Source of the DNA: an uncultured Eubacteriales bacterium
Lineage (GTDB): Bacteria; Bacillota; Clostridia; Oscillospirales; Oscillospiraceae
Direction: 5' to 3'
Length of the DNA: 17,034 nucleotides
NCBI GenBank assembly: GCA_900556535.1
Contig: USPI01000009.1
Location: 1 to 17,034 of the forward strand
Shown: positions 7,909-14,544 of the stretch, in pieces
How the letters are laid out: each line of letters begins with the position of its first letter
How positions within the stretch are numbered: the stretch's first letter is position 1
Translations under genes and position numbers: made by a program
Notes under the pieces: model-generated
Seen by the model: only the letters and a program-made list of their open reading frames with translations
Databases searched by the model: none
What the model was told of the DNA's origin: nothing

Positions 7909-7936
7909 TTATTATCCTAATGTACGGAGAAACGGC

Positions 7937-8239
7937 ATGAAAAAGAGTGTTAACATCGTAATTATCTGCATTCTGATAGCCGCGCTCATCACAGGGGGCG
8001 TCGTTTATCTTATTTATCAGACGCGCGACGATGAGCTTCTTATCGGCTCCGAGCGCGCCGAGGCGATCGCGCTGCGCGATGCGGGGCTGACACAAAGTCA
8101 GGTGTCCTCGCTCGATTCGGGGATAAAATACTCCGGCGGGCAGTGGTACTATAAGGTCACCTTCCGCACCATCGCTCTGTCGTACCGCTATGAAATTGAC
8201 GCCTACTCCGGCGCCGTGCTCGAAAAAACCGTGAAATGA
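7937..8239 (+). CDS. Membrane-anchored PepSY domain protein
   Basis: The 100-residue protein has a basic N-terminus, one transmembrane segment (about residues 5-27) and a single PepSY domain (about 37-97). The domain starts with IGSERAEAIALRDAGL and ends in YEIDAYSGAVLEKTVK, the usual PepSY closing strand. PepSY domains sit outside the membrane; some inhibit proteases but most have no known partner. The start at 7937 is supported by GGAG 7 nt upstream and by the promoter at 7880-7908. The lipoprotein gene begins 24 nt after the stop, so the two are probably one transcript and may act together at the cell surface. The partner is not identifiable. Confidence 0.85.
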   Translation: MKKSVNIVIICILIAALITGGVVYLIYQTRDDELLIGSERAEAIALRDAGLTQSQVSSLDSGIKYSGGQWYYKVTFRTIALSYRYEIDAYSGAVLEKTVK

Positions 8240-8262
8240 CCACACAGGAAAGGAGCCTTAAC

Positions 8263-9117
8263 ATGAAAAAGACCGTATGCCTTGTGCTTTCCCTCGTCAT
8301 GCTGCTCGCGCTTTGCGCCTGCTCCAAGGACGATTCCGCGCCGCAGCCCACCGAGACCGCTCCGCAGGAGACGCTTGACCTCACGATATTCGAAAAAAGC
8401 GAGGGCAAGCTCGCAAAGGAGATTTGGTACAACACCGACGGGCTTCAGTTCCGCTCCGTTATATACGAATACAACGAGAACGGCTTTCTTGCAAAGGAGA
8501 CCACGCTCGGCATAAACGACGCTCCGGAGGGATATAAGGAATACGTCCGCGACGAAAACGGCGCCGTGACGAAGATGACGAGCTTCATTGCGCTCGGCCC
8601 CGAGGAATTCGAGGAGGAGTACAGCGTTATTTATAAGCTCGACGCCGCGGGACGCACCGTGAGAGCGGCGACTGTCATTGACGCCGTCGAGACCGCCGTT
8701 ACGGAATATACCTACGACGGGGACAGGCTCGTGAGCGAAAAATACTCCGAGTGCGAGGAGCCTGTGAGCGAAATTAGCTACGCCTACTCCGACGGCAGCG
8801 TGACCTTGACGAGAAAAAATTATATAGAGGACAGCACCGTGACCGAAACGCGCACTCTTGACGCCGACGGGCGCATCGTATCCGTCACGCGCACGGACTC
8901 CGAGGGCAATCTCATAAGCCGCAGCGAATTTACCTACGACGAAAACGGCAGCGAAAAAAGCGCTGTCATAAGCGGCTCGGACGGCAGCATTATCAGCTCG
9001 ACAAACAGCGAATATGAATATGACGAGCCGGGCAACGTCATTAAATGCACCCGCAGTCACGGCGAGGGCGTCGACGCCTCCGTCATCGAATACACCTGGG
9101 ATTACGCCAAGGGCTGA
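8263..9117 (+). CDS. Lipoprotein with degenerate YD/RHS-like repeats
   Basis: The 284-residue protein has a lipoprotein signal peptide with lipobox LCAC (C20 would be lipid-modified). A short Ser/Asp/Pro-rich linker follows. The rest is built of irregular repeats of the form Y-x-Y-[DN]-x-x-G-x-[LVI]-x-x, for example YNENGFLAK, YVRDENGAVTK, YTYDGDRLVSE, FTYDENGSEK and YEYDEPGNVIK. These resemble YD/RHS repeats, which form extended beta structures. ATG 8263 is chosen because AGGAG stands 7 nt before it and the lipoprotein signal starts there; a longer frame from 8236 overlaps the PepSY stop. It is likely surface-exposed. It lacks any toxin or core domain, so it is not a full RHS protein. Confidence 0.8.
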   Translation: MKKTVCLVLSLVMLLALCACSKDDSAPQPTETAPQETLDLTIFEKSEGKLAKEIWYNTDGLQFRSVIYEYNENGFLAKETTLGINDAPEGYKEYVRDENGAVTKMTSFIALGPEEFEEEYSVIYKLDAAGRTVRAATVIDAVETAVTEYTYDGDRLVSEKYSECEEPVSEISYAYSDGSVTLTRKNYIEDSTVTETRTLDADGRIVSVTRTDSEGNLISRSEFTYDENGSEKSAVISGSDGSIISSTNSEYEYDEPGNVIKCTRSHGEGVDASVIEYTWDYAKG

Positions 9118-9161
9118 TATCGCCGCGAAATTCACAATTTCTTTATATATTCGCATTGAGC

Positions 9162-9191
9162 TTGTGATAACATACACTATTGAAATATTAT
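9162..9191 (+). promoter_or_regulatory. Possible promoter of the zinc-ribbon/DUF5685/J-protein operon
   Basis: TTGTGA (9162-9167) and TATTAT (9186-9191) are 18 bp apart and match the consensus at four and five of six positions. They lie about 25 bp before the chosen start codon (9216) in an AT-rich gap. No other candidate in the 98-bp gap is better. Confidence 0.4.
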
Positions 9192-9215
9192 GAGTTCAGT
9201 CAAGGTGAATTTTTA

Positions 9216-9623
9216 ATGAGAGAAAAAATTGCGCGCTTTATGCAGGGCCGATGCGGAGCAGATCAGCTCAACCGCTTTCTTTCGGTCATAAGCATTATTG
9301 TGATGATAGCCGGCATTATCCTCAACGGCACAACTGCCTCGCGGATAATGTGGTCTGTCGCGCTTTTCCTGCTCATCATCGTTTACGCGCGTATGCTTTC
9401 GAAAAACCTGCTCAAGCGCAGCGCGGAAAACAACCGCTATCTGCGGCTGAGGATGAGCGTTGCGGGCAAATTTGAGATGATAAAGGTCCGCTGGAATCAG
9501 CGCAAGGAGTATAAGTTCTTTACCTGCCCCTCGTGCCGCACCACGCTCAGAGTACCGCGTCACAAGGGCAGGATAAATATCGTCTGCAAGAAATGCGGAA
9601 CGTCCTTCAGAGGCAAGACCTGA
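9216..9623 (+). CDS. Two-TM membrane protein with C-terminal zinc ribbon
   Basis: The 135-residue protein has two predicted transmembrane segments (about residues 21-38 and 42-58), then a basic linker (LLKRSAENNRYLRLRM...). A four-cysteine zinc ribbon closes it, C104-x2-C107 and C124-x2-C127 (FTCPSC, VCKKCG). The basic linker predicts that the ribbon faces the cytoplasm. The start is ATG 9216, with AAGGTG 9 nt upstream; a TTG at 9180 in the same frame would fall at the promoter and is rejected. It is the first gene of a tight operon with a DUF5685 gene (1-nt gap) and a J-protein gene. No enzymatic motif is visible. A docking or sensor role for the operon is only a guess. Confidence 0.78.
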   Translation: MREKIARFMQGRCGADQLNRFLSVISIIVMIAGIILNGTTASRIMWSVALFLLIIVYARMLSKNLLKRSAENNRYLRLRMSVAGKFEMIKVRWNQRKEYKFFTCPSCRTTLRVPRHKGRINIVCKKCGTSFRGKT

Positions 9624-9624
9624 T

Positions 9625-10449
9625 ATGTTTGGCTTCGTGACCGCAGACCTTTCGCTGCTCAGTGACGAGCAGCGGCGCAGGTATAAGTCGTTCTACTGCG
9701 GACTGTGCCTGAGCCTCAAGCAGCGCCACGGCAGTCTTGCAAGATTTACCCTCACCTACGACATGACCTTCCTCGTCATGTTCCTCACCTCGCTGTATGA
9801 GCCGTACCTCATGCGCGGCGAGACCCCCTGCCCCGCTCACCCATTGAGCACGAGGCAGTTTTTTCAGTCCGACGTAACGGATTACGCAGCGGATATGAAT
9901 ATAGCTCTTGCGTATCTCAACTGCCTTGACGATTGGCAGGACGAGCTCAACGCGGCGGCGCTTGCCGGCGCAAAGGCGCTCAAGAGCTCATACGAAAGAG
10001 TGTGCAGGGACTATCCGCGTCAGTGCGGCGTCATAAAGGAATGTATGGCGCGGCTCAAGAAAATTGAGGATGAGCGCATTGCCGCTCCGGACGCGGCGGC
10101 GACGGCCTTCGGTGATCTGATGGCGGAGCTTTTCGTCATGCGCGAGGATATCTGGGCGGACACACTGCGCCGCTTCGGACGCGCGCTCGGACAGTTCGTG
10201 TACGTCATGGACGCGTGCATAGACCTCAAGGGCGACAAAAGAGCATATAAGTATAACCCCTTCGTTTACCTGTACGGCAGGCTCGATGAGCAGCAGCGCT
10301 TTCGGGACATTCTCCAAACCCTGCTTGCCGACTGCATAGAGAGCTTTGAGCGGCTCCCGATGATACAGGATGCGGATATAATAAAAAACATACTGTGCAG
10401 CGGCGTGTGGATAAAATTCAACCGCCACTACGATACAGGCAGTAAGTAA
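9625..10449 (+). CDS. DUF5685 family protein with two DxxxD motifs
   Basis: The 274-residue, mostly helical protein opens with [20 protein letters not shown] and a CGLC pair (C25, C28), typical of clostridial DUF5685 proteins, whose function is unknown. It has no signal peptide. Two aspartate-rich motifs stand out: LDDWQDE (D102, D103, D106) and D196-x3-D200-x3-D204 inside [19 protein letters not shown], followed by YKYNPF. Their spacing and setting resemble the two DxxxD motifs of squalene/phytoene synthases, where they bind magnesium and diphosphate. A class I isoprenoid-synthase-like fold is my inference, not an established fact. ATG 9625 lies 1 nt after the previous stop, so translation is coupled. 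The J-protein gene follows after 13 nt. Confidence 0.82.
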   Translation: MFGFVTADLSLLSDEQRRRYKSFYCGLCLSLKQRHGSLARFTLTYDMTFLVMFLTSLYEPYLMRGETPCPAHPLSTRQFFQSDVTDYAADMNIALAYLNCLDDWQDELNAAALAGAKALKSSYERVCRDYPRQCGVIKECMARLKKIEDERIAAPDAAATAFGDLMAELFVMREDIWADTLRRFGRALGQFVYVMDACIDLKGDKRAYKYNPFVYLYGRLDEQQRFRDILQTLLADCIESFERLPMIQDADIIKNILCSGVWIKFNRHYDTGSK

Positions 10450-10462
10450 GGAGCAGTACCGA

Positions 10463-11089
10463 ATGGCACGGGACCCCTATGAAGTCCTCGGCGTTTCGCG
10501 CAATGCGACGGACGAGGAGATAAAGAAAGCATACCGCGAGCTCGCGAAGAAATATCACCCCGACCGCAATCCCGGCGATGCGGCGGCGGCGCAGAAAATG
10601 AACGAGATAAACGCAGCCTACGATCAGATAAAAAGCGGACAGGCCAACCAAAGCAGCTACGGCAGCGGCTTCGGCGGCTTCGGCGGCGGCTACAACGGCT
10701 ACGGCAGGACAGCCTACGAGCAGCCGCAGGAGCGCGCTGAATGCCGCGCGGCGGTCAACTACATACGCAACGGACGCTATGCCGAGGCGCTCACCGCGCT
10801 TTCACAGGTGCCCGTTTCCGAGCGTGACGGACGCTGGTTTTACCTGAGCGCGGTCGCAAATATGTTCTCCGGCAATAAAATTGCCGCACTTGAGGACGCA
10901 AAGCGCGCCGTCGAAATCGAGCCCGACAACCCCAACTATCGCCAGCTTCTGAGCAGACTTGAGGGCAACGGTCAGTACTATCAGCAGTACAGCGGAGACT
11001 ATAACAACTCCTGCTGCGTCTGCGATGACTGCTGCACGACATATCTCTGCTGCTCGTGCCTCACCCCGTGGGGCGGTATGTGCTGCTGA
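10463..11089 (+). CDS. J-domain protein with TPR-like middle and cysteine-rich tail
   Basis: The 208-residue protein has a J domain at residues 1-60 with an intact HPD (32-34), so it should stimulate a DnaK-type Hsp70. A Gly/Tyr/Ser-rich linker (64-82) follows. The middle (about 90-167) looks like two TPR-type helical pairs ([20 protein letters not shown] and the next unit). The last 25 residues hold ten cysteines (184, 185, 187, 190, 191, 196, 197, 199, 207, 208). It lacks the DnaJ zinc-finger and client-binding domains, so it is not the housekeeping DnaJ. The SD AAGGAG stands about 8 nt before ATG 10463. It is third in an operon with the zinc-ribbon and DUF5685 genes and ends at a strong hairpin. 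The tail could bind metal or be lipidated; neither can be decided. Confidence 0.87.
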   Translation: MARDPYEVLGVSRNATDEEIKKAYRELAKKYHPDRNPGDAAAAQKMNEINAAYDQIKSGQANQSSYGSGFGGFGGGYNGYGRTAYEQPQERAECRAAVNYIRNGRYAEALTALSQVPVSERDGRWFYLSAVANMFSGNKIAALEDAKRAVEIEPDNPNYRQLLSRLEGNGQYYQQYSGDYNNSCCVCDDCCTTYLCCSCLTPWGGMCC

Positions 11090-11103
11090 GAAAATAAATA
11101 TCG

Positions 11104-11135
11104 CGGCCGAGGAGAGCCATCCCCGGCCGTTTTTC
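11104..11135. terminator. Terminator after the J-protein operon
   Basis: CGGCCG (11104-11109) pairs with CGGCCG (11124-11129). The stem extends inward past one mismatch by three more pairs, and TTTTT follows on the plus strand. The minus-strand side is less U-rich (GCGATATTTATTTTC), but it also lies directly at the stop codon of the convergent ATPase gene. It probably serves both genes. Confidence 0.8.
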
Positions 11136-12178
11136 TATGCAAATATCCGCGCGATCTCAGCCTCACAAAAGGCGTCAAGCGCCGCAAAATCTACGTGGGG
11201 ATTGTAAACGCGCTCAAGCTCGTCATGATGCTCCTTCGCCCGCGCCAAAAGCCGCAGCGCTTCGAGCATGAGCTCGCGCCTTATGCTCTCGTTTTTCCGC
11301 AGTGCGCCTCTGGCTTCTCTTGCGCTCTCACGCGGCACGAGTGCATCGAGCCTGACGTGCCGCCACGCGCTCTCCGGCTGCATCACGCGCCGCGACACAA
11401 AGCCCAGCGACCTTTCCGGCAGCAGCAGCGCCTCAAGCGTATCCGGCAGCAGGGCACTCGGGCAGGCGATGACGCTCTCTTGGCGCCTCTTTGCCTCGCA
11501 CAGCAGCTCGTCGAGATACTCCCGAGCAAGAAAACAGCGATCGTCGAGAACGTAAATTCGTTTACATAATTTATTTATGCTGTCCGTCAGCGTAAGCTTG
11601 CCCTCGCATGATATACAGCTTATGAATCGATACGCCACGCTGCCCTCGCCCTGCTGCCCCTTCCCCAGCTCACGCTGCGCCGCGCTCCTTGCTCTCTGGC
11701 GCGTTTTTGTTATAATATCAGGCGTTATTACCTCGCTCGCGCCCACCTTCTCCACGCTTGCCGCGGCGGAAAGATAGGCATATGCCGCGTTATATTCGCT
11801 GCGGTATTTTTGCATCAGCGGCTCCGTGCGCGGGTCGCAAAAGCTCTTGCAAAACTCACCCAAGTTTACATAACGCGAGTTCTGTGCAAAGCAGCGCGGC
11901 TCAAGCGCATGGGGTGCGGTCGCGTCCATATAGCCGAGGCGCAGCGCGGGTATGTACACCGCGTCGAGCGAGCTCGGATCGCCTGAGCACAGTATGCATT
12001 GGGTATCATAGCCCCGCTGCGCCGCTGCGGACGCTATGGCGCGCATGAAGTGTGATTTGCCCCCACCGGGGCCTGCCTTGATGAGATTGAGGAAATCGCC
12101 CCGCCCGGCGCAGAAGCCGTCATAGAGCGAATAAAACCCGACGCCGGAGTTTGCGCCGAGGAAAAATCGAACGTCCAA
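11135..12178 (-). CDS. P-loop ATPase of the PRK06851 type, tandem halves with the second P-loop degenerate
   Basis: The 347-residue protein begins with RFFLGANSGVGFYSLYDGF and a Walker A loop at 35-42 (AGPGGGKS). CILCSGDPSSLDAV and DATAPH follow, as in the clostridial PRK06851-type ATPases of unknown function. Residues 184-265 repeat this layout (RFISCISCEGKLTLTDS, then IYVLDDRCFLAREYLDELL, then SVIACPSALLPDTLEALLL). The second copy's P-loop position reads DDRCFLAR and cannot bind nucleotide in the usual way. A TTG start at 12178 is chosen: GGAGGTGAT, a near-perfect SD, lies upstream with suitable spacing and no in-frame ATG is nearby. The gene is convergent with the J-protein operon and divergent from the HAD gene. 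Its role is unknown. Confidence 0.8.
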   Translation of the reverse strand: MDVRFFLGANSGVGFYSLYDGFCAGRGDFLNLIKAGPGGGKSHFMRAIASAAAQRGYDTQCILCSGDPSSLDAVYIPALRLGYMDATAPHALEPRCFAQNSRYVNLGEFCKSFCDPRTEPLMQKYRSEYNAAYAYLSAAASVEKVGASEVITPDIITKTRQRARSAAQRELGKGQQGEGSVAYRFISCISCEGKLTLTDSINKLCKRIYVLDDRCFLAREYLDELLCEAKRRQESVIACPSALLPDTLEALLLPERSLGFVSRRVMQPESAWRHVRLDALVPRESAREARGALRKNESIRRELMLEALRLLARAKEHHDELERVYNPHVDFAALDAFCEAEIARIFA

Positions 12179-12229
12179 TTTGCATCACCTCCCTGCATTT
12201 TATGCTTCGCCGTGCGGGAGCGTGAATAA

Positions 12230-12258
12230 TTGACAAGGGCCTTATTTGATGGTAAAGT
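12230..12258 (+). promoter_or_regulatory. Promoter of the HAD phosphatase gene
   Basis: TTGACA (12230-12235) is perfect and TAAAGT (12253-12258) matches the -10 box at four of six positions, with a 17-bp spacer. The start of transcription near 12265 leaves a leader of about 24 nt before ATG 12289. This excludes the longer frame from 12262. Confidence 0.65.
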
Positions 12259-12288
12259 TAATTGTTTTTAAGTCTGCGAGGTGGAATA

Positions 12289-12930
12289 ATGAAGAAATAT
12301 ATTTTGTTTGATTTTGACGGCACGGTCTTTGACTCTGCTGAGGGCATAACCAAAAGCGTGCAGTACGCGCTGGGCAAAATGGGAATACACGCGGAGCTCG
12401 ATGAGCTCATGTGCTTTGCCGGTCCTCCGCTTGACGAGATGTTTGCGCTGCGCTACGGCATGAGCGAGGACGAGGCGCAGACGGCCGTGCGATTTTACCG
12501 CGAGCGCTACACGCCGATCGGCTGGGAGGAGTGCGCCCCGTTTGCGGGAATGCACGAGCTCATGCACAGGCTGCGCGGCAAGGGCGCGAAGATCGCCGTT
12601 GCGACGAGCAAGCCCCGCCGCTTTGCCGAGCAGATACTCGAAAAGTACGGTATGCGCGACGCATTCGACCTCGTGTGCGGCTCGGAGTTTGACGGTACGC
12701 GCGGGCAAAAGTGGGAGGTCATCGAATACGCGCTGCAAAGCTTCGGCATTTCTCCCGACGAGGCGATCATGGTCGGCGACAGAAAATACGACGTGATAGG
12801 CGCCGAAAAGTGCGGCGTTGACTGCGTGGGTGTGCGCTTCGGCTACGCCGAGCCCGGTGAGCTTGAGGCTGCCGGCGCCGTGTACGTTGCGGAGGACGCA
12901 GACGATCTGTTCGATTATCTCACGAAATAA
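12289..12930 (+). CDS. HAD-superfamily hydrolase, phosphoglycolate phosphatase/5'-nucleotidase-like
   Basis: The 213-residue protein has all HAD motifs. D8 and D10 lie in LFDFDGTVFDS (nucleophile and acid/base), T106-S107-K108 in VATSKP, K141 in GQKWEVI, and D164/D168 in MVGDRKYDVIGA. A helical cap lies between motif I and motif II. The GSEFDGTRGQKWEVI stretch is characteristic of the HAD 5'-nucleotidase-like subgroup common in Firmicutes, which hydrolyses small phosphorylated metabolites or nucleotides in the cytosol. ATG 12289 has GAGGTGG just upstream and a fitting promoter. It forms its own transcription unit, ended by a strong hairpin. The exact substrate is unknown. Confidence 0.88.
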   Translation: MKKYILFDFDGTVFDSAEGITKSVQYALGKMGIHAELDELMCFAGPPLDEMFALRYGMSEDEAQTAVRFYRERYTPIGWEECAPFAGMHELMHRLRGKGAKIAVATSKPRRFAEQILEKYGMRDAFDLVCGSEFDGTRGQKWEVIEYALQSFGISPDEAIMVGDRKYDVIGAEKCGVDCVGVRFGYAEPGELEAAGAVYVAEDADDLFDYLTK

Positions 12931-12935
12931 AGGCG

Positions 12936-12974
12936 AAAAAATCTCGGCAATACGCATGGTATTGCCGAGATTTT
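12936..12974. terminator. Bidirectional terminator between HAD and DUF1273 genes
   Basis: ATCTCGGCAATAC (12941-12953) pairs perfectly with GTATTGCCGAGAT (12959-12971), 13 bp around a 5-nt loop. AAAAA precedes it and TTT follows. It separates the plus-strand HAD gene from the convergent minus-strand DUF1273 gene and can work in both directions. Confidence 0.9.
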
Positions 12975-12995
12975 CAATATACATATACGCGCAGC

Positions 12996-13496
12996 TTATT
13001 CTATCGGAAGCTGAATGACCTCGATGTCTTTTTTCTGCGCATATTTTATCGTGTTCCACGTCCCGCCCGACATACCGTCGTAGCACGCGACGAGCACGTT
13101 CGAATTATCGACCATGAACCTGTTTCGCACCGCCATGCACGAGGGCGTGTAGCTCTCCGAGAGCACCGTCACCTCATCGCAGCGGCGCAGTATCTCCTCA
13201 TAGCGGCGACGGTTTGCCTCGCCCCACGCGCCGGCCTGACCCCTGTACGGCACGGCGGCCTGAAGCGTAACATCCGAGTGTGCGCGCTTGAGGCTCAGCA
13301 CAGACTCCGCGCAGTACAGGTCGCAGCCGAGCGCCATTCCGCATATGAAATGTTTTATTCCCGAGGCATACACCGCGCCTATCACCGCATCGAGCTTTTT
13401 CTTGAATTCGACGCAGCGCGGGTCGCGCTCGTTATATCCCCACGGCAGCTTCGCCGGTCTGTGACCGGAAAAGCAGCAGCTTTTTCCGTATTGCAT
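12996..13496 (-). CDS. DUF1273/SLOG family protein (YpsA-like)
   Basis: The 166-residue protein carries CCFSGHRPAKLPWG near the N-terminus, ICGMALGCDLYCAE in the middle, VTVLSESYTPSCMAVRNRFMVD and the closing ACYDGMSGGTWNTIKYA. These are the signatures of the DUF1273 branch of the SLOG superfamily, Rossmann-like proteins proposed to bind nucleotide or NAD-derived ligands; B. subtilis YpsA belongs here. The start at 13496 (MQYGKS) is preferred over 13514 or 13541: the promoter -10 box covers 13513-13518, so upstream starts would lie in or before the promoter, and GGTGAT stands before 13496. It is divergent from the FMN riboswitch and ribU. No ligand can be assigned. Confidence 0.85.
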   Translation of the reverse strand: MQYGKSCCFSGHRPAKLPWGYNERDPRCVEFKKKLDAVIGAVYASGIKHFICGMALGCDLYCAESVLSLKRAHSDVTLQAAVPYRGQAGAWGEANRRRYEEILRRCDEVTVLSESYTPSCMAVRNRFMVDNSNVLVACYDGMSGGTWNTIKYAQKKDIEVIQLPIE

Positions 13497-13512
13497 ATCA
13501 TCACCGTTTTCC

Positions 13513-13541
13513 ATTGTAATCCATGATTTAAGATATGTCAA
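13513..13541 (-). promoter_or_regulatory. Promoter of the DUF1273/SLOG gene
   Basis: On the minus strand TTGACA (13541-13536) is followed after 17 bp by TACAAT (13518-13513). The -35 box is perfect and the -10 box matches at five of six positions. The transcription start near 13506 leaves a leader of only about 10 nt, carrying just the GGTGAT ribosome binding site. Confidence 0.75.
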
Positions 13542-13548
13542 AAGGCTA

Positions 13549-13576
13549 TTGACATTTTATTTTTTAGCGCTATAAT
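13549..13576 (+). promoter_or_regulatory. ribU: Consensus promoter of the FMN riboswitch-ribU unit
   Basis: TTGACA (13549-13554) and TATAAT (13571-13576) are both perfect, with a 16-bp spacer. The start of transcription near 13583 is about 17 nt before the first riboswitch helix. Its -35 box is 7 bp from the -35 box of the divergent DUF1273 promoter. Confidence 0.9.
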
Positions 13577-13599
13577 GAGGGCACAACCGAATATGAGAT

Positions 13600-13706
13600 A
13601 TCTTCAGGGCAGGGAGTATTTCCCGACCGGCGGTAAAGTCCGCGAGCCGAACGGCATGAACCGGTGTGATTCCGGTACCGACAGTATAGTCTGGATGGAA
13701 GAAGAT
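13600..13706 (+). promoter_or_regulatory. FMN riboswitch (RFN element)
   Basis: The conserved RFN sequence is present throughout: TCTTCAGGGCAGGG at the 5' side, CCGACCGGCGGTAAAG, CCGCGAGCC, ACCGGTGTGATTCCGGTACCGACAG and finally GTCTGGATGGAAGAAGAT. Helix P1 is ATCTTC (13600-13605) with GAAGAT (13701-13706). FMN binding would favour the terminator hairpin at 13733-13767 and so switch ribU off when flavin is plentiful. The family and ligand are well established; the expression platform is read from the hairpin position. Confidence 0.96.
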
Positions 13707-13732
13707 GTGCATTGAATATTTTGTTTTTTGCG

Positions 13733-13767
13733 TCGCCTGAAGGATATTTTCTTTCGGGCGATTTTTT
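13733..13767 (+). terminator. Riboswitch expression-platform terminator
   Basis: TCGCCTGAAG (13733-13742) pairs with CTTTCGGGCGA (13751-13761) with one or two G-U pairs, and TTTTTT (13762-13767) follows. It lies between the RFN element and the ribU SD (GGAGGT, 13774-13779), as expected for transcription attenuation. Confidence 0.85.
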
Positions 13768-13788
13768 AATTTCGGAGGTACAAACCCA

Positions 13789-14544
13789 ATGTCCAAGCTC
13801 ATCTCTCAAATAGCCGAAAACCTTACCTTCCTTCTGGAATGGCTCGGCATTTTCGCCGCTCTGTTCATTCTCGCCATCCTCTTCGAGCGCCTCGTGCTCA
13901 AAAACCGCAAAAAGCTCGGCAGCACGCATTTTCTGGCTTACACAGCCATCTTCTCGGCCATGGCCGGTGTTCTGATGTTCATCGAGATCCCCCTGTTCTT
14001 CGCTCCGAGCTTCTATGAGATCGACCTGAGCGAGATCCCCATCATGATCTGCACCTTCTACCTCGGACCCGTGGCGGGCGTCGTTGCAGAGCTTCTCAAG
14101 ATCGTCGTAAAGCTCGTTCTGAAGGGCACGACCACCGCTTTCGTCGGCGACTTTGCAAACTTCGTCGTCGGCTGCGCCTTCGTCCTCCCCGCCTCCTGCA
14201 TCTATCACATGAAAAAGAGCAAGCGCAACGCACTTGTCGGCATGATCGCCGGTACCCTCGTTATGACCGTGTTCGGCAGCCTCTTTAACGCGGTCTACCT
14301 CCTGCCGACCTTCTCCAAGCTCTTCGGTATGCCGCTGGATGCCATCATCGGCATGGGCACGAGCATTAACTCCGCGATAAACAGCGTATCCACCCTCGTG
14401 CTGTTCTGCGTCGTTCCGTTTAACCTTCTCAAGGGCATCATCGTCACCGCGCTCACCATGCTTCTGTATAAGCGCATCTCCCCGCTGCTCCATAAGGGCG
14501 ACATGAAGCTTGCGCAGCGCAAGGCCGCTAAGACTGCCGAGTGA
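13789..14544 (+). CDS. ribU: Riboflavin ECF transporter substrate-binding subunit RibU
   Basis: RibU is the membrane S-component that captures riboflavin and works with the shared ECF energizing module (EcfA, EcfA', EcfT), which is not encoded here. The core (about 47-235) has the family pattern: AIFSAMAGVLMFIEIPL, FYEIDLSEIPIMICTFYLGPVAG, ELLKIVVKLVLKG, DFANFVVGCAFVLPA and FNAVYLLPTF. At 251 residues it is longer than typical S-components (about 190-200) because of an extra N-terminal hydrophobic segment (about 15-35) and a basic tail. The SD GGAGGT stands 9 nt before ATG 13789. The FMN riboswitch directly upstream confirms the flavin link. The last 17 bp overlap the convergent flippase gene. 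Confidence 0.94.
   Translation: MSKLISQIAENLTFLLEWLGIFAALFILAILFERLVLKNRKKLGSTHFLAYTAIFSAMAGVLMFIEIPLFFAPSFYEIDLSEIPIMICTFYLGPVAGVVAELLKIVVKLVLKGTTTAFVGDFANFVVGCAFVLPASCIYHMKKSKRNALVGMIAGTLVMTVFGSLFNAVYLLPTFSKLFGMPLDAIIGMGTSINSAINSVSTLVLFCVVPFNLLKGIIVTALTMLLYKRISPLLHKGDMKLAQRKAAKTAE

Noticed and set aside
9127..9141. GAAATT-CAC-AATTTC hairpin after the lipoprotein gene as a terminator
   Set aside because: Six AT-rich pairs around a 3-nt loop are too weak and no U-run follows directly.
13570..14493. A 307-codon minus-strand frame covering the FMN riboswitch and ribU
   Set aside because: The riboswitch and RibU are unmistakable on the plus strand; the mirror frame is Glu/Asp/His-rich and runs through a structured RNA.
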